DNA of 64,000 bases, from assembly GCF_001311985.1 (NCBI RefSeq), contig NZ_BBCJ01000020.1:21384-85383 (forward strand), given 5' to 3'. Shown here piece after piece: positions 9,686 through 20,379 of the stretch (its first letter is position 1; every line of letters starts with the position of its first letter). Source of the DNA: Geotalea toluenoxydans JCM 15764 (GTDB lineage: Bacteria; Desulfobacterota; Desulfuromonadia; Geobacterales; Geobacteraceae). The notes beneath the pieces are model-generated. The model was not told where the DNA came from. It searched no databases and saw nothing but the letters and a program-made list of their open reading frames with translations. The position numbers were made by a program, and so were the translations under genes.

Positions 9686-11116
9686 ATGGGAAACCGCTTT
9701 TTCATCATTCTGCTGATTTTTGTCAGCCTCCTTCCGGCATGCAGAAAAAAAGAGGAGGCATACTTCTCCGAATCCAGCCGTAATGGTACTGCCGAGGCTC
9801 CGGTCAAGGAAGTGCCCAAGGATATCCTTGCCACACAACAGGCTTTTTCCAATGTGGTGAAGGTGGTAAACCCGGCAGTCGTCAACATCTCCACCGTAAG
9901 CAAGAAAAAGTTGGTTCAGCCTTTCTTCGAGATGTCCCCGTTTTTTGAGGATTTTTTTGGCGGCAGGGGAGGGATGCCCCGGTACCGGCGTGAGAACAGT
10001 CTCGGCTCCGGCTTCATTATCAGCAAGGATGGCTACATCATTACCAACGATCATGTGGTCAGGGATGCCGAGAGCATCCAGGTCACCCTTTCCGATGAAA
10101 AAACCTACAAGGGCAAGGTTGTCGGCGGCGATCCCAAGACGGACATCGCTGTAATAAAGATAAATGCCAATGGAGACCTTCCCGTAGCTGTCCTCGGTGA
10201 TTCCGACAAACTGAGCGTGGGCCAGTGGAGCATTGCCATCGGCAATCCCTTCGGCCTCAATCGTACGGTCACGGTGGGGGTCATATCCGCCACCGGCCGC
10301 TCCAACATGGGCATCGAAACCTATGAAAACTTCATCCAGACCGATGCTTCCATCAACCCGGGGAATTCAGGCGGCCCACTGCTCAACGTTTACGGGGAGG
10401 TAATAGGCATCAACACGGCCATTGTCGCCTCGGGACAGGGGATCGGCTTTGCCATTCCCATTAACATGGCCAAAATTGCCGTGCCGCAACTGATCAAAAA
10501 GGGTAATGTCACCCGCGGTTGGCTGGGGGTTTCCATACAGCCGGTTACGGAAGACCTGGCCCAGTCTTTCGGGCTGAAGAAGGCCCAAGGCGCACTGGTA
10601 AGCGATGTTATACCAGGAAGCCCGGCAGCCAAGGCGGGGGTCAGGCAGGGAGATATTATCACTCATTTCGCCGGCAAGGAGATAAAATCAGTGCAGCAGC
10701 TACAGTTGACGGTCGCTGACACCCAGATCGGTTCTGCGGTGGAAATAGAGGTGCTGCGGGAAGGGCAGACGAAAAAACTTACCGTAGCCCCGGCTTCAGC
10801 GGACAGTGCAGCTGCGTTGGCGCCTGCTCCTTCGGAAGCAGGTTCGGCGGCTTTGGGCCTCTCAGTCGCAGACCTGCCAAGGGAACTGATCCAGACAGGG
10901 CTGCAGGGGGTAATTGTAACGGATGTGGAAGAGGGGGGGCTGGCGGCGGAAAGCGGCATCCAGCAGGGGGATGTGCTGGTCTCGGTGAATCAGAAGAAGA
11001 TTTCCGGCACCGGGGATTATGCCAGGGCTATCAAGGATGCGGAACGCAAGGGCTCGGTTGCTCTCTTGGTGAGAAGGGGAAATACCAGCATATACTTCGC
11101 CATGAAAATAAGGTAG
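9686..11116 (+). CDS. htrA: HtrA/DegP-type periplasmic serine protease, lipoprotein form
   Basis: A 476-residue protease-chaperone for misfolded envelope proteins. The N-terminus MGNRFFIILLIFVSLLPAC is a lipoprotein signal with a lipobox (LPAC), so it is probably anchored to a membrane. The trypsin-like domain carries the triad: His in NDHVVRDAE, Asp in KTDIAVIK, Ser in NPGNSGGPL. Two PDZ domains follow (about residues 280-365 and 385-470, the second ending in LLVRRGN), joined by an alanine-rich linker. ATG 9686 follows AATGGAGTAGATGCA. The frame is intact. Confidence 0.95.
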   Translation: MGNRFFIILLIFVSLLPACRKKEEAYFSESSRNGTAEAPVKEVPKDILATQQAFSNVVKVVNPAVVNISTVSKKKLVQPFFEMSPFFEDFFGGRGGMPRYRRENSLGSGFIISKDGYIITNDHVVRDAESIQVTLSDEKTYKGKVVGGDPKTDIAVIKINANGDLPVAVLGDSDKLSVGQWSIAIGNPFGLNRTVTVGVISATGRSNMGIETYENFIQTDASINPGNSGGPLLNVYGEVIGINTAIVASGQGIGFAIPINMAKIAVPQLIKKGNVTRGWLGVSIQPVTEDLAQSFGLKKAQGALVSDVIPGSPAAKAGVRQGDIITHFAGKEIKSVQQLQLTVADTQIGSAVEIEVLREGQTKKLTVAPASADSAAALAPAPSEAGSAALGLSVADLPRELIQTGLQGVIVTDVEEGGLAAESGIQQGDVLVSVNQKKISGTGDYARAIKDAERKGSVALLVRRGNTSIYFAMKIR

Positions 11117-11172
11117 TATCTGCAATCGAAATAAGTTACATTGCCTAAAAAAATCATTGGTCAGGTGAGAGC

Positions 11173-11436
11173 ATGAGTCTTATAGACAATCCTGAACAGG
11201 CCAGGCGGCTGGCGAGGGCCATCATTTCCGACGTTGCCATTTACAATCGGGAAAAGGTGGAGCAGGGGATAAAGAACGATAATATCTTTGAATTGCTCAC
11301 GGAAGAGCTGGACGAGGGTCGTCAACATTTCAATACCAGGGTTTCCCCTGAAATTGCCCAATCCAACGTCTTCGAAATTGCTGTCGTTGATGTACTCATC
11401 AAACGGTCGGGCAAAATAGAATCTTCAATCTGGTAA
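11173..11436 (+). CDS. Conserved hypothetical protein, 87 residues
   Basis: A small, soluble, mostly helical protein beginning MSLIDNPEQARRLARAI, rich in charged residues, with no signal peptide and no cysteines. ATG 11173 follows CAGGTGAGAGC. It sits 57 bases after the HtrA gene, probably in the same transcript, and is closed by the terminator at 11462. I know similar uncharacterised proteins in Geobacter genomes but no function. Confidence 0.7.
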   Translation: MSLIDNPEQARRLARAIISDVAIYNREKVEQGIKNDNIFELLTEELDEGRQHFNTRVSPEIAQSNVFEIAVVDVLIKRSGKIESSIW

Positions 11437-11461
11437 GCTGCGGTTCATAGAACATCATCCG

Positions 11462-11498
11462 GAGGCGCGGTTTGTCAAATCGCGCCTCATTTTTTTTC
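11462..11498 (+). terminator. Rho-independent terminator
   Basis: GAGGCGCG and CGCGCCTC form an eight-pair stem around an 11-base loop, followed by eight T. It separates the htrA unit from rluD, whose GTG start is 14 bases beyond. Confidence 0.85.
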
Positions 11499-11511
11499 AC
11501 AGGGCATTGAA

Positions 11512-12469
11512 GTGACAGACATTGAATTAACCGTACCGGAAAACACGGAAGCGGAACGGCTGGACAGTTACATCGCGCGGACGGTGGAGACCCTGACCAG
11601 GGCAGCGGTACAACGTCTCATGGAAAGCGGCATGATAACGGTCAATGGGATGCCGCCAAAGCCGTCACTGAAGCTCAAAGGGGGGGAGCAGCTGAAAATA
11701 GCCGTTCCACCGCCGGTCGAGGCAGGGCCTGCCCCTGAAAACATTCCCCTGGAGATCCTTTACGAGGATCGCGATCTGGTGGTGGTCAACAAGGACGCCG
11801 GCATGGTGGTTCACCCGGGGGCCGGCAACAGCGGCGGTACTCTTGTCAATGCCTTCTCGGTCACTGTACGGACCTTTCGGGCATCGGGGGGGAGTTGCGC
11901 CCCGGCATAGTTCATCGCATCGACAAGGACACCTCCGGCATCCTGGTTGTGGCCAAGAATGACGCATCCCATCTGGCCCTGTCGGAGCAGTTCAGGGAAC
12001 ACAGCATCAAGAGGATTTACATTGCCATTGTCTATGGCTCCCCCAAGACGGACAGCGGGCGCCTGGAATCCATAATCGGCCGCCACCCGGTGGACAGAAA
12101 ACGCATGTCCGGCAAAGCACGGCACGGCAAGCATGCCGTGACACATTGGCGGGTTATCGGCCGTTACCCGGGAATGTGTCTGATCCGCCTGCGCCTGGAA
12201 ACCGGCCGCACCCACCAGATAAGGGTCCATCTCTCTGAAGCGGGTCATCCACTGGTGGGAGACGAAGTCTATGGAGCGGAGCCCGCCTTGATTCGGTAAA
12301 AGACCCGGTGCTGCGCAGGCTGGTCAGGGAGCTTGGACGTCAGGCGCTCCACGCCAAGACCCTCGGCTTCGTTCACCCTTCCACGAAAGAGTACCTTGAA
12401 TTCGATACGGACCTTCCCCAGGACATGGCGACAATCGTCGAGCACCTGGAGAAGTCGTCCCAGCCATGA
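11512..12469 (+). CDS. rluD: 23S rRNA pseudouridine synthase, RluD family (two frameshifts)
   Basis: A 319-residue enzyme that converts specific uridines in 23S rRNA to pseudouridine. An N-terminal S4 RNA-binding domain (residues 10-70) precedes the catalytic domain with GIVHRIDKDTSGILV, where the aspartate is catalytic, and GRTHQIRVHL. The probable start is GTG 11512. Two breaks: CC for CCC near 11853 (repair gives LVNALLGHCTDLSGIGG) and CCC for CCCC near 12284 (repair gives EVYGAEPRLDSVKDPVL). The reconstructed end is the TGA at 12467-12469. pgeF follows 28 bases later, a pairing (rluD-pgeF) seen widely in bacteria. Confidence 0.93.
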
Positions 12470-12497
12470 TAAATATAGTTATGAAGGATAATAAAAT

Positions 12498-13294
12498 ATG
12501 GAAATGAAAAAAGCAGGCAAGATCCACTATCTTGAGCCCCAGAAGATGATGAAAAGTGGGGGAGCGGTGATGGGCTTCACCACCCGTCACGAGGGGGTCT
12601 CCAGGCCTCCTTACAATTCTCTCAATCTGGGCTCCAACACCTTCGATTCTCCCCACAGTGTTGAAGGCAATCGCAGCCTGCTTGCCCGGTCTGTCGGCGC
12701 AAGTCTTGACCGTCTGGTGACAGTGAAGCAGGTGCATGGCACCGACCTGTTAGTCATAGATGCCCCCAATCCCGATTTTGCCCATTTCCATGCCCTGGAA
12801 TGCGACGGTATCATTACCAACCAGCCGCAGGTCCTGATCGGCATTACCGTTGCCGATTGCGTGCCCGTCCTTCTCTTGGATCCGGTGAAGGGTGCGGTTG
12901 CTGCAATTCACGCCGGCTGGAAAGGGACTGCCGCCGAGATCTGCAAAAAAGCGGTCAACGCCTTGAAAGAACTGTTCGGCTCTGCCAGTGGCGATATCCT
13001 TGCTGCCATCGGTCCCGCCATCGGTCCCTGCTGTTACGAAGTGGATGCGCCGGTGATGGAGGCATTCAAAAAGGGGCCTCCGGCTGGGAGTTGCATGCGG
13101 TGCCCCGGGGGGAAGGCAAATGGGGTTTAGATCTGGCTGCGGCAAACCGGCGGCAGTTGCTGGAAGCTGGAATCGCCGGGGATAACATTTCCGTTTCCGA
13201 GCAGTGCGTCAGCTGCAACCCAGACCTCTTTTTCTCCTACCGTCGGGATCAGGGGGATACGGGGCGGCAGATGGGGTTCATCATGTTGAAATAG
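12498..13294 (+). CDS. pgeF: Purine nucleoside phosphorylase, YfiH/PgeF (laccase-domain) family (frameshifted)
   Basis: A 265-residue member of the family once called multicopper laccase domain proteins and now known as zinc-dependent purine nucleoside phosphorylases; in E. coli PgeF also edits peptidoglycan precursors. Motifs: VKQVHGTDL (first histidine), TVADCVPVLLLDP (cysteine), AIHAGWKGTA (second histidine) and GPAIGPCCYEVD. The run at 13073-13076 has four G where five keep the frame (FKKGASGWELHAVPRGEG). The second half ends in GFIMLK at 13294. ATG 12498 has a weak ribosome site. It probably shares a transcript with rluD. Confidence 0.92.
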
Positions 13295-13482
13295 GAAAAA
13301 CGATCCTTTTCCGCCCTGGCGGTGTCAATCTTCGGATTTGCTTGTGCGGCGCACTGGTGTACGCCTCCGCGCAATCTCTCGATTTCCTTGCCAGAACGAA
13401 AAATCCCTCGTTTTTATGCTAGCGGTCTCCAGCTCTTCTGCCATTGGTGCAGGAAACACTACTTTTTCGGGAGGATGTACAA

Positions 13483-14329
13483 ATGCAAACTGTTTTCAGA
13501 TCTGTACTTCTTTTAGTGGCATCGCTTTTTACCTTCGGCTGTGCCAGAATTTCTACAACGTTCCCAGGGACGTCTATGAAAAACAGGTGCGTACTCTTGG
13601 GGTAACGCCGATTTTTGTGGATGGGGATTCGGACATCCGGCATCCGGAAAAGGATGCAGTTGTGAACCTGCTCCGGGAAAGCAACCGCAAGAATGAAAAG
13701 GAACTGGTGGCGCAACTCAGGGAGACCGGGACCTATTTTGCCGTGCGACTGCTGGAGGATGATGCCGATCAGCTGTTTTCAACGCTCCTGTCGCGTCGTG
13801 AAAGGCGCGACGACGCGGGGGTGAGATACAACAAGTATTTCTTCAAGCCCGAAGAGCTGAAGAACCTGATCACCAAAAATGGCGTCGATGCCCTCATGCT
13901 GGTGACAATTAACGGCCTTACCAGGCCGGAAAAAATCTACTCAAGCAACCTCCTTTCCTACCTGGACAGCGATTATAATTACCTGGCAGTTTCTGCCCAG
14001 ATCATGGATGCCGATGGCAACACCCTCTGGGAATACCCCAATTTCCGCCAGCGCTCCCTCACCTATCCGATGCTGTTCTCACTCCAGTACCCTGATTTTG
14101 ATGAAGCTGCAGCCAACGAAAGCGACAGGGTCGAGGTAAGGTTCAAGACTATTGCCGGCATCGCCAGGCTTTTGCCAAGATGGAATCCGCCAGCAAGGGC
14201 AAGGGGCAGGTTTCCATCCTTTACAATAATATCTTCGCCGATATGGTTTCCCTGCAGGAGCCGGAGCGTAATTTCTTCGGCGGCAGGAAGTCGGACGATA
14301 AGGTACAAAAAGCAGCCGAACAGAAGTGA
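13483..14329 (+). CDS. Predicted outer-membrane lipoprotein of unknown function (two frameshifts)
   Basis: ATG 13483 (after GGGAGGATGTACAA) opens MQTVFRSVLLLVASLFTFGC, a lipoprotein signal with lipobox TFGC. Two runs need one more base: TTT at 13550-13552 (repair gives CARIFYNVPRDVYEKQ) and GG at 14167-14168 (repair gives IAGIARAFAKMESASKGKG). The corrected protein has 282 residues, no further membrane segment, and a mixed alpha/beta character with GVDALMLVTINGL and NYLAVSAQIMDADG, the look of a periplasmic binding or assembly domain such as those of GNA1162/CsgG-like lipoproteins. That likeness is weak. A terminator follows at 14389. Confidence 0.65.
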
Positions 14330-14388
14330 GGAGTGGCTGATGCCTAACAGAGATGGCCGCGGTAATAAGAAGATAAAGGATTGAGATT

Positions 14389-14416
14389 AAACCCGCACTG
14401 TTCAGGTGCGGGTTTT
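14389..14416 (+). terminator. Rho-independent terminator
   Basis: AAACCCGCAC and GTGCGGGTTT pair perfectly around a seven-base loop, followed by TCC and T-rich sequence, between the lipoprotein and the ATPase gene. Confidence 0.85.
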
Positions 14417-14502
14417 CCTTTATCCTGACCCAGGCTTGCAAAAGAGACATCGCCTGTTATGTTTAATGAAGTTTACTCTGCACAGTCACTGAGGGAACTG
14501 TT

Positions 14503-16805
14503 ATGGACATGGCCACCGGCTTATTGAAGGAGCAACTGGAGTACCGCAAGCGCTTCATGGAGAAGATCAATGAGATCCACTCCGCTGCCAATCTGAACAG
14601 CATTCTGATACAGCTGAAAGACAGCATTGCCGAGCTGTTCAAGGCGGAGCGGATGACCATTTATGTGGCAGACCGGCAGCGGAACGTGCTCATTTCCCGG
14701 GTCAAATCCGGAGACGAGCTGAAGCAGATTGTCGTCCCCATCTCGCCGGAAAGCATTGCCGGCTATTGTGCCACGTCGCAGCAGTTGATCAACATCACCA
14801 ATGCTTACGACGACCACGAGCTGAAGATGATCAACACCGGCCTTAAGTTCGACGACACCTGGGATAAGAAAACCGGCTTCCACACGGCCCAGGTGCTCTG
14901 CGTGCCGATGATCTTCGACAGCAAGCTGATCGGCGTCATGCAGCTGATCAACAAGAAAGGCGCAGCTGCCTTCACCCCCACCGATTTGAGCTATGCCTCG
15001 GAACTGGCAACCTCGCTGTCCATCGCCATCCACAACATCTATCGCATCAGTGCCTCGGTAAAGATAATCCGCCAGAATTCCCGCTACAACTATCTCCTGG
15101 ACAAGAACCTGATCGACGAGAAGGACATCCAGAAGGCTTCAAGCCATCCGGATCTGGCAAAGATCGGTCTCGACCATCTCATCATGCGCGAATTCTCCAT
15201 TTCCTCCGAGGATATGGCCAAAAGCCTCAGCCTATACTTCGGTACCGATTTCGTTTGCTTCGACGGCACCCTTCCTCCCCTGGTCGATCTTCTGGAGCGA
15301 ATCAAGCCTGACCGCCTGAAAAAGGAGCGCTGGATACCGGTAAAGATTGAAAACGGCGTCCTGCAGGTGGCCATGGAAGATCCCACCGATCTGGCCAAAC
15401 AGGACCTGATCAGGTTCGTCTACCCGGAGTACCGCCGCTTGAGCTTTGTCGCCGCCTATCGCCAGGACATCGACCTCTTCATCGACCACTTCTACAATCT
15501 CGGCTCCATGATGGGGGGCGATTCCTCCACCATCTCCGACCTTCTCAACAGGCTTGACACCTCGGACGAGCCGGAAGTGGAGCAGGAGGTACAGAAAGTC
15601 TCCGACCAGGACAGCGTCATCGTCCAGCTGGTCAACAAGATTGTGTGCGATGCCTACAATGCCAAGGCATCCGATATTCATATCGAACCCTACCCGGGAA
15701 AGAACGATGTCCTGGTGCGGATCAGGATCGATGGCCGCTGCAAGATCTATCAGCGCATTCCCTATAAATACAAGCATGCCATCACCTCCCGCATCAAGAT
15801 CATGTCCGGGCTCGACATCGCCGAACGGCGCAAGCCCCAGGACGGCAAGATCGACTTCAAGAAGTTCGGCCCCATCGATGTGGAACTGAGGGTTGCCACT
15901 CTCCCCACCGCCGGCCAGCTGGAAGACGTGGTGCTGAGGGTACTTGCCTCAGGCGAGCCGATTCCCTTCGACAAGCTGGGCCTTACCTCCCGCAATACCA
16001 GGATATTTGAAGAGTCCATCAAGAAACCATACGGTCTGATCCTGGTGGTCGGTCCCACCGGCTCGGGCAAGACGACCACCCTGCACTCGGCCGTGGCCCG
16101 CATCAACGACCCGGAAACGAAGATCTGGACTGCCGAAGACCCGGTGGAGATCACCCAGAAGGGGTTGCGCCAGGTACAGGTCAACTCCCGCATCGGCTTT
16201 ACCTTTGCCGCCGCCCTGCGCTCATTCCTGCGTGCCGACCCGGACGTGATCATGGTCGGGGAGATGCGTGACGCCGAAACGACCTCAACCGGCATAGAGG
16301 CCTCCCTCACCGGCCACCTGGTCTTTTCCACTCTCCATACCAACTCCGCCCCGGAGACCGTCACCAGGCTCCTGGACATGGGAATGGACCCGTTCAGCTT
16401 CTCCGACGCACTGCTCTGCATCCTGGCCCAGAGACTTGCCCGCCGGCTCTGCCTGAGTGCCGGGAAATCTATACCCCCGAGCAAAGGGAGCTGGACGGAA
16501 TTATAGAGGAATACGGCGCCGAACACTTTGCCCGGCTTGGCATGGACAGGGAAGAGATAAAGCTCGCACGGGCCAAGGGATGCGCAAAATGCAATGAAAC
16601 CGGTTACAAAGGGCGGCTCGGCCTGCACGAGATCCTGGAGTGCACCGATGCCATGAAGGCCCTCATCAAGCGCAAGGAAGAAGTGGATACCATCAGACGG
16701 CAGGCCATAACCGACGGCATGACCACCCTCAAGCAGGATGGTATCCTCAAGGTGTTCCAGGGACTGACGGACTTAAAGGAAGTCCGCCGGGTTTGCATCA
16801 AGTAA
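14503..16805 (+). CDS. GAF-domain type II secretion/type IV pilus-like assembly ATPase (frameshifted)
   Basis: A 767-residue protein. An N-terminal GAF sensor domain (about residues 20-175, e.g. AERMTIYVADRQRN) is followed by an MshEN/T2SSE_N-like region (about 190-330) and a PilB/GspE ATPase. Walker A is GPTGSGKTTT, the Asp box includes WTAEDPVE, Walker B is VIMVGEMRD, and the His box TGHLVFSTLHTN. The break is at 16452-16453 (CC for CCC); the repair gives RLCPECREIYTPEQ, the first half of a zinc-binding four-cysteine site whose second half is CAKCNETGYKGR. Such ATPases drive pilin or pseudopilin assembly, but no pilus or secretion genes adjoin it. A GAF domain on this family is uncommon and suggests small-molecule control. 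The cyclase gene follows eight bases later. Confidence 0.88.
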
Positions 16806-16813
16806 GGCACCCC

Positions 16814-18804
16814 ATGAAGAATCCTCTCAGGCAAATCGGCAGCATCCCGGCCCCGGTCTGGCGGGGCCTGATCGGCATGCTCGTCACCGTCCTGATGGTG
16901 GTGTTGATGCTCCGCCAGTTCTATCCCCTTGAACTGCTGGAGATGAAACTTTTCGACACCGGCTTCAAGCTTCGCGGCACAGTCACTCCTCCCGAAGCCA
17001 TCGTCATTGCCGAAATAGACGAAAAAAGCCTGCAGAAAATCGGCCGCTGGCCCTGGGACAGAGCGATGCTGGCCAAGCTGGTGGACCGCCTTGCCGAAGC
17101 CAATGCGGCAGTCGTTGCCTTTGATGTCATTTTTTCGGAAGCCGATGAAAGCGACCCCCTCTTTGCCAAAGCCATCAACAGGGCCGGCAATGTCATCCTT
17201 CCCGTGGTGTTCGATTTTCACGGACCGCCAGCCGGTAATCCGGATCCGCTTCTTGATGCCTCCTCCTACAGCAACATTAAAAATCGGCGCCTTCTGGATG
17301 ATTTTGTTCCCCCCTCGGCAAATAGGGTAAATCTCCCGGTTCCAGCATTGAGCCATGAAGCAATGGGCTTTGGCCATATCAGCATGCTCCCGGACAGCGA
17401 CGGCACCATGCGCTGGGAGCCCCTCGTCGTCTCCTGTGGTGGCCGCTACTTTCCCCCCCTGGGGTTGCAGGCGGCAGCCTATTTCCTCGGCGTGCCCCCG
17501 GAAAGCATCACCGTCAGGGCAACGGAGTCTGTCACCGTCGGACAGGCTGTCATTCCCACCGATATCTGGGGACGAGCCATCATCAACTATTATGGCCCCG
17601 GCGGCTCCTTTCCCCATTATTCCATCAGCGACATCATCGACGGTACCGTCCCGGTGAAACAGCTTGAGAACCGGGTCATCCTGGTCGGGGCTACCGCTCC
17701 CGGCATTTATGACCTGCGGGTAACGCCCATGGCGGCGGCCATGCCGGGGGTCGAAAAACATGCCAGCATCGCTGCCTCCATCATAGATCGTTCCTTTATC
17801 CGCAAAGTATCCGGTAATGTGGATCTGGCGGTACTTATGGGCAGTGGCCTGCTCCTGACCCTGATCCTCAGCCGGCGGAAGGTCGTCGGCGCCATAACGG
17901 CAACTGCCCTGGGCATGCTGGCACTCTTCATCTCCGGCTACCTGCTATTCAGCCTGAAGGGCATCTGGCTAAACCTGGCCTACCCCAGCAATAACCTGCT
18001 CTTCATCTTCATCGGCGTTACCGCCTTCAACTATGCCTTCGAGGAGCAGCGGGCCAGGAAAATCAGGGCCATGTTCTCCAACTATGTCACCCGCACCATC
18101 GTCAACGAGCTGATCGACAACCCGGAGATGGCGAAGCTTGGGGGGGAGCGGCGGGAGGTGACGGTGCTGTTCAGCGATCTGGTGGGATTCACCACCTTTT
18201 CGGAGCAGCACTCGCCCGAGGAGGTGGTGGCGATCCTCAATGAATACCTGGGGGCAATGACCGACGTCATCCTTAAGTGGCAGGGGACCCTGGACAAGTT
18301 CATCGGCGATGCCATCGTCGTCTTCTGGGGGGCGCCCCTGCCGGCGGCGGACCATGCCGAGCGCGCCATCGGTTGCGCCGCGGAAATGGCCAGGGAGATG
18401 AAGCGATTGCGGGAAAAGTGGCTGGCGGAGGGAAAGACGGCGCTCCATGCAGGCGTCGGCATCAATACCGGCGAAGTGCTGGTGGGCAACATCGGCGCCC
18501 TGGGCAAGAAAATGGATTACACCGTCATCGGCGACCAGGTGAATCTCGGCTCACGGTGGAATCCCTGACCCGCCACTACCAAGTGCCGATCCTCATCACC
18601 GCCAACACCGTGGCCAAGCTATGCGGCAAGGACCCGGACGCCAGGTTGTCGGGCCTGGCCATCCACGGCATGGAGCGGGTCATAGTCAAGGGAAAGGAAG
18701 AACCGGTGGCCCTGTACCGCCTGGAAGAACAGCCGGACCCGTCCCAGCCCCTAGTTATCGAAGACTGCCCCGTGGGGGCGGTGGTGCGGTTTGTGGAGAA
18801 GTGA
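16814..18804 (+). CDS. CHASE2-domain class III adenylate/guanylate cyclase (frameshifted)
   Basis: A 663-residue membrane receptor cyclase. One transmembrane helix (about residues 19-38) leads to a periplasmic CHASE2 sensor (about 40-340, with AIVIAEIDEKSLQKIGRWPW), then three transmembrane helices (about 345-420) and a cytoplasmic cyclase domain. VLFSDLVGFTTFSE holds the first metal-binding aspartate, GDAIVVFWGAP the second, and GVGINTGEVLVGNIG the conserved glycines. GG at 18555-18556 should be GGG; the repair gives QVNLGSRVESLTRHYQ and the normal C-terminus. ATG 16814 is in an operon with the ATPase gene, suggesting one signalling unit. Confidence 0.92.
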
Positions 18805-18813
18805 GCTCTTTGT

Positions 18814-18831
18814 TGTATTATTTGAAATACA
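18814..18831. promoter_or_regulatory. Inverted repeat upstream of hipB (candidate operator)
   Basis: TGTATT and AATACA form a perfect six-base inverted repeat around a six-base spacer, 43 bases before the hipB start. HipB-type proteins autoregulate by binding such palindromes. A TTGAAA/TAATAC promoter-like pair lies at 18840-18869. Confidence 0.4.
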
Positions 18832-18873
18832 TTCTTATGTTGAAAGATAATATGTTTTATATATAATACTTGT

Positions 18874-19131
18874 ATGTTCTTCGAGATAGGCCACTACATA
18901 CGTGACGAGCGAAAACGCCGGAAGATATCCCAGGAACGGATTGCCAGGGATCTTGGCATGAGCCGGGCCACCATCAGCCAGATTGAGACGGGTACCGTGC
19001 AGGATATTGGTGTCCGCAAGTTGATTAGGATTCTCGATTACCTGGGCCTGGAACTTCGCGTAAGACCGGCGGGAGCGCCACCGACACTGGATGAATTGCG
19101 AGAAGAGCAAACTCTCAAAAAAAAGGAATAG
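18874..19131 (+). CDS. hipB: HipB-type antitoxin, XRE family
   Basis: An 85-residue helix-turn-helix protein (residues 4-60; KISQERIARDLGMSRATISQIETG) typical of HipB, which neutralises HipA and represses the operon. The tail after residue 63 is short and charged (LREEQTLKKKE). No ribosome site precedes ATG 18874 and a -10-like TAATAC ends only four bases upstream, so the message may be leaderless. It lies eight bases before hipA. Confidence 0.88.
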   Translation: MFFEIGHYIRDERKRRKISQERIARDLGMSRATISQIETGTVQDIGVRKLIRILDYLGLELRVRPAGAPPTLDELREEQTLKKKE

Positions 19132-19139
19132 CAACGCTG

Positions 19140-20357
19140 ATGCCTTCCCCACAGCTTCTTGCCGTCTGGGCTGCCGCTTACCGTGCCGGCCTGCTGGACA
19201 GGTCTCGAGATAAGCGGCATTTTGTCTTTACCTATGATCCGGCAGCGGAACCAACCGATGCCCAGGTGTCGCTTACCATGCCGGTGCGCCTGGAAAGCTG
19301 GACCAGCAGGGACCTTCACCCCGTTTTCCAGATGAACCTGCCGGAAGGTGCTCTGTTGGATGCCATCCGCCGGGCCATTGCCAAACTTGCCGGCGAGAAT
19401 GATCTGACCATTCTGCGGATAACCGGTGGAAACCAGGTGGGGCGGAACCGCTTTTCCCTTCCAGGCGATGGGGCACCGGGAGTTGTGGAGACTCCTGAAT
19501 CGTTGGACGAGTTGCTCTCCTATCCCAACACCGAAGAGTTGTTCACTGAGTTGGTGTCACGCTATGCCCTGCGGTCTGGGGTGTCGGGAGTTCAGCCGAA
19601 AGTGCTGCTTGAGGCATCAGAACGGGCAACGGCAACTGTCGGTGGATTTATAGTCAAGTCATGGGGGGGCGAATATCCCCAATTGGCGGCCAACGAGTTT
19701 TTCTGCATGACTGCCGCCAAGAACGCCGGGCTGCCGGTGCCTGAGTTTCATCTTTCCGACAATGGCGGGCTGTTCGTCATGAAACGGTTCGACGTGGGAG
19801 AGAACGGACTTCCGCTGGGGTTCGAGGACATGTGTGCCCTGCAGGCACTGGGCACGGCCCAGAAATACAGCAGTACCTACGAACGGATAGCCCGGAGCAT
19901 CAGGGACTTCGTCTCCGGAGAGCACCTGCAGGCTGCGCGGGAGCAGTTCTTTGCTTCACTGGTCCTGTCGGTCATGGTGCGAAACGGCGATGCTCATCTG
20001 AAGAATTTCGGAGTGCTGTATGAACGGCCGGGCGCGCCGGTGAGACTCGCGCCGGTGTATGACGTGGTTACGACCGTAGCCTATATCTCCAAGGATGTAC
20101 CGGCCCTGTCCATTGCCGGTACCAAGAGATGGTGGTCCAGAAAGATGCTGGAAAAGTTTGGCGTTGCCCATCTCGCACTGCCGGTCGCCAAAGTCGGGCA
20201 GATTCTCGAACAAACGGCAGAAGCGGTGAACGAAACCATGCCGCTGCTTTCAGCTTACAAGAAGGATCACCCGGAGTTCCGGGAAGTCGGCGGACGGATG
20301 TTGGCTATCTGGACTGAAGGAGTTTCCGAGCTGGCAACGGCAAAGGCCGCCTTTTAG
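19140..20357 (+). CDS. hipA: HipA-type serine/threonine kinase toxin
   Basis: A 405-residue kinase toxin. In known systems HipA phosphorylates glutamyl-tRNA synthetase and induces dormancy. Visible features are an N-terminal HipA_N domain (to about residue 125), the SGVQPKVLL ATP-binding segment, MKRFDVGENG in the N-lobe, and the catalytic loop MVRNGDAHLKNFG followed by the metal-binding YDVV. The start follows AAAAAAGGAATAGC. The frame is intact, unlike many neighbours. The pair hipBA forms one operon, and its end abuts a fragment of an unrelated toxin gene. Confidence 0.92.
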   Translation: MPSPQLLAVWAAAYRAGLLDRSRDKRHFVFTYDPAAEPTDAQVSLTMPVRLESWTSRDLHPVFQMNLPEGALLDAIRRAIAKLAGENDLTILRITGGNQVGRNRFSLPGDGAPGVVETPESLDELLSYPNTEELFTELVSRYALRSGVSGVQPKVLLEASERATATVGGFIVKSWGGEYPQLAANEFFCMTAAKNAGLPVPEFHLSDNGGLFVMKRFDVGENGLPLGFEDMCALQALGTAQKYSSTYERIARSIRDFVSGEHLQAAREQFFASLVLSVMVRNGDAHLKNFGVLYERPGAPVRLAPVYDVVTTVAYISKDVPALSIAGTKRWWSRKMLEKFGVAHLALPVAKVGQILEQTAEAVNETMPLLSAYKKDHPEFREVGGRMLAIWTEGVSELATAKAAF

Positions 20358-20379
20358 AGAGGCGGCTTTAGCTGCATGT

